64,000 nt of DNA, from positions 558,001 to 622,000 of the forward strand of contig JAGOQS010000002.1 in NCBI GenBank assembly GCA_017991315.1, in the 5' to 3' direction. Under the pieces are notes generated by a model. That model was given only the letters and a program-made list of their open reading frames with translations. It did not search any database and was not told the DNA's origin. This stretch comes from Ferrovibrio sp. GTDB lineage: Bacteria; Pseudomonadota; Alphaproteobacteria; Ferrovibrionales; Ferrovibrionaceae. The position numbers were made by a program, and so were the translations under genes. This document shows, one piece after another, positions 1 through 9,522 of this stretch (positions within the stretch are counted from its first letter, which is position 1; each line of letters opens with the position of its first letter).

Positions 1-1
1 C

Positions 2-589
2 TTCGGCGGCCTGTCGCGCGAGGAAATCCCGGGCCTGCCCAAGATGCATATTCCAGGCTTGAGCGACCTGCCGCTGATCGGCCCGGCGCTGTTCCAGCAG
101 AGCTACCTGGTCTATTTCGGCTTCGGCTGCGTGCTGCTCTTGTGGTGGATGCTGAAATACACCGCCTTCGGCCTTGCCATCCGTGCCGTCGGCGACGATC
201 CGCGTGCCGGCGACAAGGCCGGCGTGCCGGTGGCACGCACGCGCTATCTCTCGGTGCTGATCACTGGCGCCATGGCCGGCTTGGCTGGCTCCTTCCTCTC
301 GGTGGCCGATATCAACACCTTCACCGAGAACATGACCAACGGCGCCGGCTATCTGGCGCTTGCCGCCGTGATCTTCGGTGGCTGGACAGTATGGCGCACC
401 ATTGGCGCCTGCCTGCTGTTTGGTGCTGCCACGGCGCTGCAATTCCAACTTCCCGCCATGGGCGTGAATGTGCCCACTGCATTGCTGCTGATGCTGCCCT
501 ATATCCTGGCGCTGCTGGCGGTGGCTGGCGTGGTCGGCCGGCTCGATCCGCCTGCCGCCCTCACCCTGCCCTTCCAGCGCGGAAAGTGA
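2..589 (+). CDS. BmpA-type ABC transporter permease, C-terminal part (5' truncated by window edge)
   Basis: The reading frame is open from base 2, so only the last 195 residues are present. They are hydrophobic, with about four to five membrane segments. They carry the family signature of the simple-sugar/nucleoside permease class (YufQ/NupQ-like): [17 protein letters not shown] followed by an [10 protein letters not shown] segment. That pattern separates it from LivM-type amino-acid permeases, which it resembles at a glance. It would form half of the inner-membrane channel of an ABC importer. The hydrolase gene starts 4 bp after the stop, so the substrate is probably the ureide or nucleobase-like compound cleaved by the next two enzymes. 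Substrate assignment is inference from context. Confidence 0.8.
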   Translation, partial: FGGLSREEIPGLPKMHIPGLSDLPLIGPALFQQSYLVYFGFGCVLLLWWMLKYTAFGLAIRAVGDDPRAGDKAGVPVARTRYLSVLITGAMAGLAGSFLSVADINTFTENMTNGAGYLALAAVIFGGWTVWRTIGACLLFGAATALQFQLPAMGVNVPTALLLMLPYILALLAVAGVVGRLDPPAALTLPFQRGK

Positions 590-593
590 TGCC

Positions 594-1256
594 ATGCCGA
601 TCATTCCCGCCCAGCCTTATGAATTCGAGTTTCCCGCCGGCAAGCTGGCGCTGATCGTGATCGACATGCAGCGCGATTTCGTCGAGCCCGGCGGCTTCGG
701 TGCCGCACTCGGCAATGATGTCAGCCTGCTGACCACCATCATCCCCACGGTGGCCGAGCTGATCGCCGGCTTCCGCAAGGCCGGCCTGCCGGTGATCCAT
801 ACCCGCGAAGGCCACCGCGCCGATCTTTCCGACTGCCCGCCCTCCAAGCGCGCACGCGGTAAGGGCAGCCTGACCATCGGCGATAGCGGCCCGATGGGGC
901 GCATCCTGGTGGATGGCGAACCGGGCAACGACATCATCCCGGAACTGGCGCCGGTGCCCGGCGAAGCGGTGATCCTCAAGCCCGGCAAGGGTGCCTTCTA
1001 TGCCACGCCGCTCGGCGATATCCTGCGCCGCGCCGGGGTCAATCATCTGGTATTTGCCGGCGTCACCACCGAGGTCTGCGTGCAGACCACGATGCGCGAG
1101 GCCAATGACCGCGGCTATGAATGCCTGCTGGCCGAGGATGCGACCGAGAGCTATTTCCCCGAATTCAAGGCCGCCACCCTGGCTATGATCCGCGCCCAGG
1201 GCGGTATCGTCGGCTGGACCGCGCCGGTAAAGACCATCCTGCCGCATCTGGCATGA
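594..1256 (+). CDS. isochorismatase-family cysteine hydrolase (BiuH/RutB-like ureide hydrolase)
   Basis: This 220-residue protein has the full cysteine-hydrolase triad: Asp24 in IDMQRDF, Lys129 in LKPGKGAF and Cys162 in TTEVCVQTT. The segments HTREGHR, GRIL..GEPG.DIIPEL and [15 protein letters not shown] are what I remember from biuret hydrolase (BiuH) and ureidoacrylate amidohydrolase (RutB), so the likely reaction is hydrolysis of a carbamoyl or ureido C-N bond in the cytosol. It starts 4 bp after the permease gene and its TGA overlaps the amidase ATG (ATGA), so the three genes form one operon. Which ureide is used cannot be told from the sequence. Confidence 0.85.
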   Translation: MPIIPAQPYEFEFPAGKLALIVIDMQRDFVEPGGFGAALGNDVSLLTTIIPTVAELIAGFRKAGLPVIHTREGHRADLSDCPPSKRARGKGSLTIGDSGPMGRILVDGEPGNDIIPELAPVPGEAVILKPGKGAFYATPLGDILRRAGVNHLVFAGVTTEVCVQTTMREANDRGYECLLAEDATESYFPEFKAATLAMIRAQGGIVGWTAPVKTILPHLA

Positions 1257-2380
1257 GCGCCTTCGTTCCGGGTGGCACCTTCGTCATACCGCCAACCGGC
1301 GCCGGGCTGCTTAACGGCCGCACCTTCGCCGTAAAAGACCTGATCGATATTGCCGGCCATGTCACCGGCGGCGGCAATCCCGACTGGGCCGCCGCACAGC
1401 AACCGGCGAAACACCATGCCCCGGTGGTGGAGCGAATGCTGGCCGCTGGCGCCACGCTGATCGGCAAGACCATCACCGATGAACTGGCCTTCAGCCTGGA
1501 AGGCGAGAATGCGCATTTTGGCACACCGCTGAATCCGCGCTGCCCTGACCGCCTGCCTGGCGGCTCCTCCAGCGGCTCAGCCTCTGCTGTTGCCGCCAGC
1601 CTGGCCGATCTGGCGCTCGGCACCGATACCGGCGGCTCGGTGCGCGTACCCGCCAGCTTCTGCGGCCTGTTCGGCTATCGCCCCAGTCATGGCCGCCTGC
1701 CGCTGGACGGCGTGATCCCCTTCGCGCCGAGCTATGACACGGTTGGCCTGTTCGCCCGCGATGCCGATACGTTGCGGCGCGGCGCCCTGGCGCTACTGGT
1801 GGATACCGCGCCCGCCATGCCGATCACGCGTGTCATGTGGGCCAGTGATGCCTATGCAATGACCCAACCGGCTGTGGCCGCCGCCCTGCCCCGGCTTGGC
1901 GAAGCCGTGCAGCTTTATGATGGTGAGGACGTCGACTGGCTGGAGGCTTATCGCGTGTTGCAGGCTGCCGATATCCAGGCTTCGCTTAGGCCCTGGATCG
2001 CCACGGCTAGGCCGCGTTTCGGCGAAAACATTGCCCCACGCTTCAGCGATGCCCTGGCGGTGAGTGAAAGCGAAATCAAGCGATACCGCCCGATCCGGGC
2101 AGCTATCCGCGCCAAGCTGGAAACGATGCTGCCGCCCGGCACGGTGCTGCTGCTGCCCACCGCACCCTGCCCGGCGTTGAAGCGAGACAGCGATGTCGCG
2201 GCGCGCGGGGATTTCTACCGCAGGGCGCTGACGCTCACTTCAGCCGCCGGTCACGCCGGATTGCCGGCTTTGAATATTCCGGCAGCGGAAGTTGATGGCT
2301 GTCCGGTCGGTCTGTCGCTGCTCGCCGGCGCGGGTCAGGATGAAGCCTTGCTCGACTTCGCCTTGGCGGGCCCGCTGTAG
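1253..2380 (+). CDS. amidase signature family hydrolase (AMI1-like)
   Basis: The start at 1253 is chosen because it overlaps the preceding stop as ATGA; a longer open frame exists upstream but runs through the previous gene. The 375-residue product has the amidase Ser-cisSer-Lys triad: Lys28 (AVKD), Ser105 (GGSSSGSA) and Ser129 (GTDTGGSVR), with the usual 24-residue spacing between the two serines. At 375 residues it is shorter than GatA or AtzE (about 450-490) and closer to plant-type AMI1 amidases. In this operon it probably removes ammonia from the product of the upstream hydrolase. Its last 46 bp overlap the 3' end of the convergent helicase gene. Confidence 0.85.
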   Translation: MSAFVPGGTFVIPPTGAGLLNGRTFAVKDLIDIAGHVTGGGNPDWAAAQQPAKHHAPVVERMLAAGATLIGKTITDELAFSLEGENAHFGTPLNPRCPDRLPGGSSSGSASAVAASLADLALGTDTGGSVRVPASFCGLFGYRPSHGRLPLDGVIPFAPSYDTVGLFARDADTLRRGALALLVDTAPAMPITRVMWASDAYAMTQPAVAAALPRLGEAVQLYDGEDVDWLEAYRVLQAADIQASLRPWIATARPRFGENIAPRFSDALAVSESEIKRYRPIRAAIRAKLETMLPPGTVLLLPTAPCPALKRDSDVAARGDFYRRALTLTSAAGHAGLPALNIPAAEVDGCPVGLSLLAGAGQDEALLDFALAGPL

Positions 2381-4056
2381 CCGCCCTTCTTGCGGTGCTT
2401 CTTGTCCCATTCCGGCTTTTTCAGCTTGCGCGGCTTCGATGCCTCGCCTTCGCTGCCCGGCTGCAGGCGCAGGATACGCAGATTCTCGCCAGTACCCTCG
2501 CGCTCGATCTGCTGCCAGAAACGCTCGGCAACATTCGCCGCCACCTCGAAATGGGCCTCGGTGTGGAACACCTTGATCGCACCGATATCGCGCCGGGTGA
2601 GATTGCCGACGCGGCAGATCAGCGGCAGCAGCCAGCGCGGCTCGGCATTCTGCTTGTGGCCAGCCGAGATGCTGAACCAGACACCGCCGCTGAAAGCCTC
2701 ACGCGGCTTCTTCGCCGTTTCGGCTGCCGGCGCGGTGGCAGGCAGGTTTTCCGACAATTCCTCCGGCGCCGGCAGACTGGCGCGTTGCAGCCGCAGATAG
2801 GCGGCAGCGATCTGCTCCGGCGGATGCGCCGCCAGCAGGGCCTGCACGAAATCCGGTTCATCCCCGCTCAGCGGCGCCTGCAGCACCGCATCCTCCAGCA
2901 TGCGCTGGCGGTCGCGGGCGGCGACATCGGCGGCACTGGGTGGCGAGCCCCATTCGGCGCGAATATTGGCACCAGCCAGCAGCCGCTGCGCCGTCTGGCG
3001 CCGGTTATACGGCACCATCAGCGCGCAAAGGCCCTTGCGGCCGGCGCGACCGGTGCGGCCCGAGCGATGCAACAGCGTCTCGCCGTTGGTCGGCAGGTCG
3101 GCATGGATCACCAGTTCCAGGTCCGGCAGGTCGATGCCGCGCGCCGCCACATCGGTGGCGACACAGATGCGGGCGCGACCATCGCGCATCGCCTGCAAGG
3201 CATGGCCACGGCTGGCCTGATTCAGCTCGCCCGACAGCGCCACCACCACGAAGCCACGGTTCGCCAGCCGCGCGGTGAGATGATTCACGCCCATGCGGGT
3301 ACCGCAGAAGATCAGCGTACTTCTCGGCTGCATATGGCGCAGCAGGTTGATGATGGCATTCTCGCGGTCGCCCGGTGCCATCTGCAGCACGCGGTATTCG
3401 ATATCGCCATGCTGCACCCGCCCCTGCTGTGCCGAGAGGCGCAGAGCATCACGCTGGAAGCGTTTTGCCAGGGCGGCAATCGGCTGTGGCACGGTGGCAG
3501 AGAAAAGCAGCGTGCGGCGCTCCGGCGGCGCGGCACTCAGGATATATTCCAGGTCTTCGCGGAAGCCGAGATCGAGCATCTCGTCAGCTTCGTCCAGCAC
3601 CACGGCCTGCAACGCGCGGATATCCAGCGAGCCGCGCTCGATATGGTCGCGCAGGCGGCCCGGTGTGCCGACAACGATATGCGCCCCGCCCGACAGCATC
3701 TGGCGCTCCTGGCGCATGTCCATGCCACCGACACAGGAGACCACGCGTGCGCCGGTCTGCTCATAGAGCCAGGTCAGTTCGGTGCAGACCTGCAGCGCCA
3801 GCTCGCGGGTTGGCGCCACCACCAAGGCCTGCGGCAAGCTGCCGCGCTCGAAACGCTCCTGCCCACGCAGCAGGCCGGGCGCCATGGCCATGCCAAAGGC
3901 CACGGTCTTGCCCGAGCCGGTCTGGGCCGAGACCAGCAGATCGCGGTCGGCCGTTTCCGGCGCCAGCACCATTGCCTGCACTGACGTGAGTGTATCGTAT
4001 CCACGCGCGGTAAAAGCCCGGGCCAAAGCCGGGACCACGCTTTCCAAACCATGCAT
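2335..4056 (-). CDS. DEAD-box ATP-dependent RNA helicase with DbpA-like RNA-binding domain
   Basis: The start at 4056 has a GGAAG ribosome binding site about 10 bases upstream; an in-frame extension lacks one. The 573 residues hold a Q motif near residue 26, Walker A AQTGSGKT (44-51), PTRELA, GTPGR, DEAD at 155-158, SAT and HRSGRTGRAG. A region near 470-545 resembles the RRM-like DbpA RNA-binding domain, and the tail is rich in Lys and Ser. This architecture matches CsdA/DeaD-type helicases, which unwind RNA during ribosome assembly, mRNA decay and cold growth. It is transcribed alone, and its 3' end overlaps the amidase gene. Confidence 0.9.
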   Translation of the reverse strand: MHGLESVVPALARAFTARGYDTLTSVQAMVLAPETADRDLLVSAQTGSGKTVAFGMAMAPGLLRGQERFERGSLPQALVVAPTRELALQVCTELTWLYEQTGARVVSCVGGMDMRQERQMLSGGAHIVVGTPGRLRDHIERGSLDIRALQAVVLDEADEMLDLGFREDLEYILSAAPPERRTLLFSATVPQPIAALAKRFQRDALRLSAQQGRVQHGDIEYRVLQMAPGDRENAIINLLRHMQPRSTLIFCGTRMGVNHLTARLANRGFVVVALSGELNQASRGHALQAMRDGRARICVATDVAARGIDLPDLELVIHADLPTNGETLLHRSGRTGRAGRKGLCALMVPYNRRQTAQRLLAGANIRAEWGSPPSAADVAARDRQRMLEDAVLQAPLSGDEPDFVQALLAAHPPEQIAAAYLRLQRASLPAPEELSENLPATAPAAETAKKPREAFSGGVWFSISAGHKQNAEPRWLLPLICRVGNLTRRDIGAIKVFHTEAHFEVAANVAERFWQQIEREGTGENLRILRLQPGSEGEASKPRKLKKPEWDKKHRKKGGYSGPAKAKSSKASS

Positions 4057-4204
4057 TGCTAGAAACTTCCAGGAGGCGCCAACGCGGGCGCAGGGCGGGC
4101 CACAGCCCGAGTTGGCGCGTCTTTTAAGCCCTGGATTCGGAAACGTCAATTGCGCCGGCACCAATTGTGACCGGCATTACCGTCTACTTATGAGAACAGC
4201 CTGC

Positions 4205-5626
4205 CTACGAAAACAGGTTAAGCAAGTAGCTGTTGCTGCCGCTCGAGGTGCCGCTATCCTTGAGTACCAGATAGCGGGAAACCAGCTTTTCTACTGCATT
4301 ACTGTCGCTTTTCAGCTCGGCGAGATCGACCTTGGCCTCAACGGCTGCAACCTGGGCATCCTCTTCCTGGTAAGCGATTTCCTTCGGAATCGCATTCGCC
4401 ACCGTCACCACCTCACGCATCACCGAATCCGCCAGCAGGCTGACCGTGGAGCTGGCCGACTGGATGCGGCGGCTGAACTCGATTGCCGCGCGCACCCCCG
4501 GCGCCTCCTCGTCCAGATGCCGCTCGTATTCGATCTGCTGATATTTCTGCACCAGACTGTCGGTGGTGCCGGAGCTGGTGAGTGCGGTTACACCATTCAC
4601 CGCGACATTGAGATCCTGGGCCAACTGCTTGAAGCGGGAATCTTCGAAGCGGTTGGCCAGTGAGTCAACATCCGACAGATCGCTTTCCAGGATCTTGCGG
4701 ATCTTGCCGGGATATTGCGCTTCGTCCTCCAGGTCATAGGCACTGAGCACGAATTTCAGCAGCCGGCTATTGGCGAACAGGTCGTCCAGCGACTTCACGC
4801 TGCCGATATTATCCTTGTAGTAGGTGATCTCGCGCTGCACGTCACTGCGGTTGATGAAGATCTGATAATCCTGCCCATCATACTCGTAAGCCTGGCTGGT
4901 TGTGGTGCTTGCCGCCGTCTCGGTCAGCAATGTCTTGGTTTTAGCCTTGGCGTAAGCGGCGGCATCATTGCCCGCGATATCGCCGGCCTGGATGATCTTG
5001 CCGCTGGAATCAAGCACCGCCTGGCCGTTCAGGCTGACCGTGACGCCCTGCAGCTTCGCCAGCCCTGCCGGCAGGCCCGCCACCACATTGGCGCTGTTGG
5101 ACAACGTGCCATCGGTCTCGTAGCCGACCAAATTGCCGTTCACATCGGTAAGGTCGCCCTGGGCGCCAAAATTATACTTCTTCGCCAGCTCCAGTTCCTT
5201 GGCACTGCCCTGGCGTGCCGTCGACGTCAGGTCGTTGAGATCGCTGGTGAGAACATCCTTGAGCCGCTGCTTGTTACTCAGGTAGAGATCGCCCATGCCG
5301 TTGGCTTCGGCCAGCACGCGCAGGAAGCGGTCGTCATTGATCAGTTCGTCAACGGTGGTGGCCGAGGCGGCACGGTTCTGGAAATACTGCGCATCGCTGA
5401 CGACCTTGGCATTGTCCTGCTTGTAGAGGACATTGCGCGCCCGGATGGCGGCATTGTTCATCTCGCGGATCTGCTCCGCCACCACACTGTCTTCGCTGCT
5501 GGCCGCCGTAGCAGAGCTATTGGCTTCCGCCGTCTGCTGCAGCTTCTTGTACATCGCCAGCGCCGAGGCCGAGCCGGTGCTGCTGGAGGAGGATGAGCTA
5601 TATAGGACGCTGAGATCGAGTTCCAT
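4205..5626 (-). CDS. DUF1217 domain protein, flagellum-associated
   Basis: A 473-residue protein with a Ser-rich N terminus, no signal peptide and no membrane segment. It has repeated units of the form L.ddRLLk.vLsAydLedea....iRkiLesDlsD, the pattern of DUF1217, found in alphaproteobacterial flagellar gene regions. The central part (about residues 150-270) is low in hydrophobic residues and looks like a variable insert. In this family the role is unproven; export through or association with the flagellum is presumed from gene neighbourhoods in other genomes. Here no other flagellar gene is nearby, which is unusual. Confidence 0.75.
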   Translation of the reverse strand: MELDLSVLYSSSSSSSTGSASALAMYKKLQQTAEANSSATAASSEDSVVAEQIREMNNAAIRARNVLYKQDNAKVVSDAQYFQNRAASATTVDELINDDRFLRVLAEANGMGDLYLSNKQRLKDVLTSDLNDLTSTARQGSAKELELAKKYNFGAQGDLTDVNGNLVGYETDGTLSNSANVVAGLPAGLAKLQGVTVSLNGQAVLDSSGKIIQAGDIAGNDAAAYAKAKTKTLLTETAASTTTSQAYEYDGQDYQIFINRSDVQREITYYKDNIGSVKSLDDLFANSRLLKFVLSAYDLEDEAQYPGKIRKILESDLSDVDSLANRFEDSRFKQLAQDLNVAVNGVTALTSSGTTDSLVQKYQQIEYERHLDEEAPGVRAAIEFSRRIQSASSTVSLLADSVMREVVTVANAIPKEIAYQEEDAQVAAVEAKVDLAELKSDSNAVEKLVSRYLVLKDSGTSSGSNSYLLNLFS

Positions 5627-5744
5627 GACCCGAGGCTAGCGTGCAGGCCGCAGGCCGCCGAGGCGAAATGCATCTCAGCAATGCTGTGTTACACAAACGG
5701 CTTCAGCCCAAGTTAACCAGCAAGCGGAAAAGCCTGCAAAAGCA

Positions 5745-5774
5745 AAGGCCTTGCCATGTTTCAGGCAAGGCCTT
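5745..5774 (-). terminator. rho-independent terminator of the acyl-CoA dehydrogenase gene
   Basis: An 11-bp perfect stem (5745-5755 with 5764-5774) encloses an 8-base loop. Read on the minus strand it is followed by a T-rich stretch (TTTGCTTTTG). It lies 50 bp beyond the dehydrogenase stop codon. Confidence 0.8.
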
Positions 5775-5823
5775 CATGTAACAGAGCGTAGTATTGTTAC
5801 CGACGCTTTTAGATCCTTGGGCC

Positions 5824-7032
5824 TCAGAGGCCGAGGATCAGTTTCGACATGATATTGCGCTGGATCTCATTGGAGCCGGCATAGATCGAAACCTTGCGCA
5901 TGTTGAAATAGCGCGGCGCCACGCCATCGGCATAATCGGGGCCGACTCCGGGCAGGTTCGAGCCTTCCATCTGTGGCGTGAAGGGCAGCGCATAATAGCC
6001 GACCGCCTCGGCGGCAAGCTCGGTCACCATCTGCTGCAATTCGGTGCCACGGGTCTTGAGCAACGAAGATGCGGCGCCAACATTCTGGCCGCTCTTGAAC
6101 TGGCCGAGCACGCGCAGCTCGGTCATTTCCAGCGCCATGATCTCGATTTCGCATTGCGCCAGCTTGGCGCCATAGGCGGGGTCCTCAATCAGCGGCGTGC
6201 CATCGGGGCCGCCCTCGGCGCGGGCAATCTTGCGCACATGCTTGAGGCCACGCTTCAGCATGCCGGAATAGGCATTGCCGCGCTCGAATTCCAGCAGGTA
6301 CTTGGCGCAGGTCCAGCCCTGGTTCAGTTCGCCGACCAGATTTTCCTTCGGCACCTTCACATCGTCGAAGAAAACCTGGTTCACCTCCTGCATATGCGGG
6401 CCGGGCTCATCCAGCGTGACGATCGGCGCCACGGTGATGCCGGGCGACTTCATGTCAATCAGCAGGAAGGAGATGCCTTCCTGCGGCTTCTTGCTCTGGG
6501 CGGTGCGCACCAGGCAGAAGATCATGTCGGCGTGCTGTGCTTCCGAAGTCCAGATCTTGCTGCCGTTGCACAGGAAATGGTCGCCCTTGTCCTCCGCCTT
6601 CATCTGCAGCGAGGCAAGATCGGAACCCGCGCCCGGCTCGGAATAGCCCTGGCACCACCACACCTTGCTGGCCAGGATATCGGGCAGGTATTTCGCCTTC
6701 TGCGCCGGGGTGCCGAATTTCATGATCACCGGTGCCAGCATGCGCGGGCCGAACGGCACCACGATGGGCGCGCCGGCGGCGGTCATTTCCTGCTCGTAGA
6801 TATACCGCTCGGTCGGCGTCCAGCCCGGTCCGCCATGCTCCACCGGCCAGTTCGGCGCCAGCCAGCCCTTGGCCGAAAGCCGCTCCTGCCAGCGCTGGTG
6901 CAGATGCTTGGCGATATAGCCGGTGCGCGTCCTGGCCATGGCGGCGCGCATCTCGTCATCGAAATTATCGGCGATGAACTGGCGCACTTCGGCCTGAAAG
7001 GCACGTTCTTCGGCAGTGAATTCGAGGTCCAT
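5824..7032 (-). CDS. acyl-CoA dehydrogenase (FadE/PimC-like)
   Basis: The ATG at 7032 follows GGGAGGGAGCC and is preferred over a TTG further upstream. The 402-residue product has the three-domain acyl-CoA dehydrogenase layout: helical N terminus (LEFTAEERAFQAEVRQFI), the central FAD/substrate sheet motif YSEPGAGSDLASL followed by GSKIWTSEAQHAD, and a C-terminal helical bundle ending in YAGSNEIQRNIMSK. It should oxidise an acyl-CoA to the 2-enoyl-CoA and pass electrons to ETF. The sequence resembles the large-subunit type often paired with a small-subunit partner, but no partner gene is present here. Substrate chain length is not readable. Confidence 0.9.
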   Translation of the reverse strand: MDLEFTAEERAFQAEVRQFIADNFDDEMRAAMARTRTGYIAKHLHQRWQERLSAKGWLAPNWPVEHGGPGWTPTERYIYEQEMTAAGAPIVVPFGPRMLAPVIMKFGTPAQKAKYLPDILASKVWWCQGYSEPGAGSDLASLQMKAEDKGDHFLCNGSKIWTSEAQHADMIFCLVRTAQSKKPQEGISFLLIDMKSPGITVAPIVTLDEPGPHMQEVNQVFFDDVKVPKENLVGELNQGWTCAKYLLEFERGNAYSGMLKRGLKHVRKIARAEGGPDGTPLIEDPAYGAKLAQCEIEIMALEMTELRVLGQFKSGQNVGAASSLLKTRGTELQQMVTELAAEAVGYYALPFTPQMEGSNLPGVGPDYADGVAPRYFNMRKVSIYAGSNEIQRNIMSKLILGL

Positions 7033-7137
7033 TGGCTCCCTCCCGCTCGGCTTCTTTTGCCCCAATATAGGCTTGCGCCGCAGCGCCGCAAAGCGCCGCC
7101 CGCCGCCAGTTGACGGGAATTCACCCGAAGCAGGTAT

Positions 7138-7875
7138 CTAGCCGAATACCTTGCGTAAAAGCTCGGTGCTGCGCGCCGCGGGATTGGTGCGGATCGCCGC
7201 CTCTTCCTTGGCAATATAGTGGAACAGGCCATCCAGCGCCTTTTCCAGCACATGGTCGGTAATATCCAGGCCTCCCACCCCGCCGCCCGGCAATGCGGAA
7301 AGCTTGTCCGTGACCGCGCGGTAGGATTGCAATGCGCCGACATCGCGCATGGCATTTTCGATCACCGGTCGCATCGCGGTGCTGAGCGGCTGGCTGGTGG
7401 TGCGGCGGAAATACTGCGTGGCGGCATCCTGCGGCCCCTGCAGAATACCCTGGGCATCCTGCAGCGACATATCGGTGATGGCCTTGACGAAGATGTCCCG
7501 CGCCTTCGGCGCCGCCGCCTCCGCCGCCCGGTTCATACGGGTTTCAAGATCGTCCACCAACCCGGCGCCGCCGACGGCCTGCAGCAGCGACTTGCCCTTG
7601 GCCAGCATGCCGGGCAATGGGATATGGATTGCCGGATCCTTGAGATAGCCATCGGCCTTGCCGACCTGGCCGATGGTGCGTTCGGATGCCACCTTCAGCG
7701 CCTCGCGCAGGCCGGCAGTGGCATCGGTGTCGCTCACCTTGGCGCCGCCACCGCTACCGCCGAGCTTGCCGGCAAGGCCGGAAAGATCATTGGCCGATTT
7801 CGGCAGACTGAACTGCGCCGCCGCCGGCAAAGCCAATAGAGCCAGAGTCAAACCCAGTGCCGCGGATCGTTTCAT
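7138..7875 (-). CDS. DUF4197 family secreted protein
   Basis: This 245-residue protein begins with a signal peptide (KRS then a hydrophobic run ending AAAQF). The rest matches DUF4197: a GLREAL..A.ERTI.Q.G core, a D..IHIPLP segment, paired helices and a C-terminal DITDHVLEKALDGLFHYIAKEE.AIR motif. The family is widespread in Proteobacteria and Bacteroidetes, with no known biochemical activity. It is predicted to be periplasmic. It stands alone between a dehydrogenase on the same strand and a divergent oxygenase gene 88 bp away. Confidence 0.85.
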   Translation of the reverse strand: MKRSAALGLTLALLALPAAAQFSLPKSANDLSGLAGKLGGSGGGAKVSDTDATAGLREALKVASERTIGQVGKADGYLKDPAIHIPLPGMLAKGKSLLQAVGGAGLVDDLETRMNRAAEAAAPKARDIFVKAITDMSLQDAQGILQGPQDAATQYFRRTTSQPLSTAMRPVIENAMRDVGALQSYRAVTDKLSALPGGGVGGLDITDHVLEKALDGLFHYIAKEEAAIRTNPAARSTELLRKVFG

Positions 7876-7963
7876 GGCATCAACCTCCCACAGGATAGCT
7901 TGGCATCATCATAGAACAGGATGGATCGGTTGACATCGTCCGGTCTGGGGCGGAAAACAGGCC

Positions 7964-8599
7964 ATGGCGACCAAAACTCTGTTCCCGACGCAAATCTACA
8001 GCGCCGCCCTGAAGCGGACCGGCCTAGCCGTCCTGAACCAGCGCCTGGCCGATGAAAGCATGGCACTGGCCGATGCCGATGCCGCCGGCCAGGATTGGAG
8101 CGCGCGCAACTATCTCGGCGGCTACACCTCCTATGGCAGCCATTGCCGCCTGCACCTGATCTCGCCGCTTTTCGCCGAACTGGAGCGTGCCATCCGGCCG
8201 CATGCACGCCGCTATGCCGATGCGCTGCATTATGACCTGCGCCAACGCCGTCTGGTGATGACCGATTGCTGGGTCAACATCATGCCGCCGCAGGTGATGC
8301 ATGGCTCGCACCTGCACCCCCTCTCCTTCATCAGCGGCACCTACTACGTGCAGACGCCGCGCAACGCCGCGCCGCTGAAATTCGAGGATCCGCGCTTAGG
8401 CCTGTTGATGGCGGCACCGCCCCGTCGCGCCGATGCCCCGGCGGCAAAAAGACCTTTCGTGACGCACAAGGCACGGGCCGGACATCTGGTGCTGTTCGAG
8501 AGCTGGCTGCGCCATGAAGTGCCGGCCAGCGACGTGAAGGGCGAGCGGATATCGGTCAGCTTCAATTATGCCTGGGAAGACGTGACGAAAGGGAAATGA
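7964..8599 (+). CDS. putative 2OG-Fe(II) oxygenase, TIGR02466 family
   Basis: A 211-residue cytosolic protein. The putative iron ligands lie in HGSHLHPLSFISGTYYV (His116/His118 region) and in SWLRHEVP (His184); Arg195 in the following ERISVSFN strand would bind 2-oxoglutarate. This matches the TIGR02466 group of cupin-fold oxygenases, which are related to prolyl hydroxylases and have unknown targets. Its TGA overlaps the next ATG (ATGA), so it is probably co-transcribed with the ketopantoate-reductase-like gene. Confidence 0.8.
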   Translation: MATKTLFPTQIYSAALKRTGLAVLNQRLADESMALADADAAGQDWSARNYLGGYTSYGSHCRLHLISPLFAELERAIRPHARRYADALHYDLRQRRLVMTDCWVNIMPPQVMHGSHLHPLSFISGTYYVQTPRNAAPLKFEDPRLGLLMAAPPRRADAPAAKRPFVTHKARAGHLVLFESWLRHEVPASDVKGERISVSFNYAWEDVTKGK

Positions 8600-9522
8600 G
8601 CATGCGCGTGGCGATCATGGGCGTGGGCGGCGTGGGCGGTTATTTCGGTGGCCTGCTGGCGGAAAGCGGCGCCGATGTGGTGTTCATCGCGCGCGGCGCA
8701 CATCTCAAGGCATTGCAGCAGGATGGCCTGAGCATTGAAAGCAATGTGCGGCCGCTGAAAAATCTGCCGATCCAGGTGACCGACGACCCGACGAGCGTCG
8801 CCCCGGTCGACCTGGTGCTGCTTTCCGTGAAGCTGTGGGACACCGACTCCGCCCTGCAGCAGGCCAAGCTGCTGGTGAAGCCGGGCGGTGCCATCGCCTC
8901 GCTGCAGAACGGCATCGAAGCCGTGGACAAGGTGACGGCGGTCTATGGCAAGGCCGCCACGCTGGGCGGCGTGGCGCATATCGCGGCGCTGATCGAAAAG
9001 CCCGGCGTGATCCGCCACAACGGCACCATGGCCAAGGTGACGCTCGGCGAAGTGGATGGCGGCAGGAGCGCCCGGCTCGATGCCTTCGCGGCCCTGGCCG
9101 AGAAGGCGAAAATCGAGCTGGCCCTGCCCGACGACATCCATCGCGCCATCTGGGACAAGTTCGTGTTCCTCGCCAGCTTTTCAGGCCTCACGGCACTGAC
9201 CCGCAGCAGTATCGGTCCGATCCTGGCCGAGCCGAAGACCCGCGCGCTCTATATCGCCGCGCTCGAGGAAGCCTGTGCCGTGGCCCGCGCCAAGGGTGTC
9301 GGCCTGGCTGCCGATCACCATGAGCGCGCGCTGGGGCTTTCCGAAAAGCTGCCAGGCAGCATGAAGGCGTCGATGCTTGGCGACCTTGAGCGCGGTAACA
9401 AGCTGGAACTGCCCTGGCTGTCTGGCGCCGTGGCGCGGCTCGGCGCCGAACTCGGCGTGCCGACGCCGACACATGCTTTCATCCAGGCGGCATTGCAGCT
9501 TGCCGCCAACGGCCGGGCGTGA
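8596..9522 (+). CDS. panE: 2-dehydropantoate 2-reductase (ketopantoate reductase family)
   Basis: The 308-residue product begins with a Rossmann fingerprint (GVGGVGGYFGG). It has the family's NG.E (SLQNGIEA) segment and the C-terminal helical domain with DKFVFLASFSGLTALTRSSIG and a late ERG.K.E.PWLSG motif. It would reduce ketopantoate to pantoate with NADPH for coenzyme A synthesis, although this family has many paralogues with other substrates. ATG codons at 8596 and 8602 are both possible; 8596 gives the ATGA overlap with the oxygenase gene, and 8602 sits better from the AAGGG upstream. The 3' end overlaps the AraC gene by 44 bp. Confidence 0.85.
   Translation: MSMRVAIMGVGGVGGYFGGLLAESGADVVFIARGAHLKALQQDGLSIESNVRPLKNLPIQVTDDPTSVAPVDLVLLSVKLWDTDSALQQAKLLVKPGGAIASLQNGIEAVDKVTAVYGKAATLGGVAHIAALIEKPGVIRHNGTMAKVTLGEVDGGRSARLDAFAALAEKAKIELALPDDIHRAIWDKFVFLASFSGLTALTRSSIGPILAEPKTRALYIAALEEACAVARAKGVGLAADHHERALGLSEKLPGSMKASMLGDLERGNKLELPWLSGAVARLGAELGVPTPTHAFIQAALQLAANGRA

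Noticed and set aside
44..589. LivM-type branched-chain amino-acid permease
   Set aside because: The [10 protein letters not shown] and [10 protein letters not shown] pattern fits the BmpA-associated simple-sugar/nucleoside permeases better.
1121..1252. Longer N terminus for the amidase gene
   Set aside because: It would overlap the upstream hydrolase by 130 bp and adds no family sequence; the ATGA start at 1253 fits.
2395..3984. 529-codon plus-strand open frame opposite the helicase gene
   Set aside because: It is a shadow in high-GC DNA: composition is Arg/Gln/His-rich, no family motifs, and the minus strand carries a full DEAD-box helicase.
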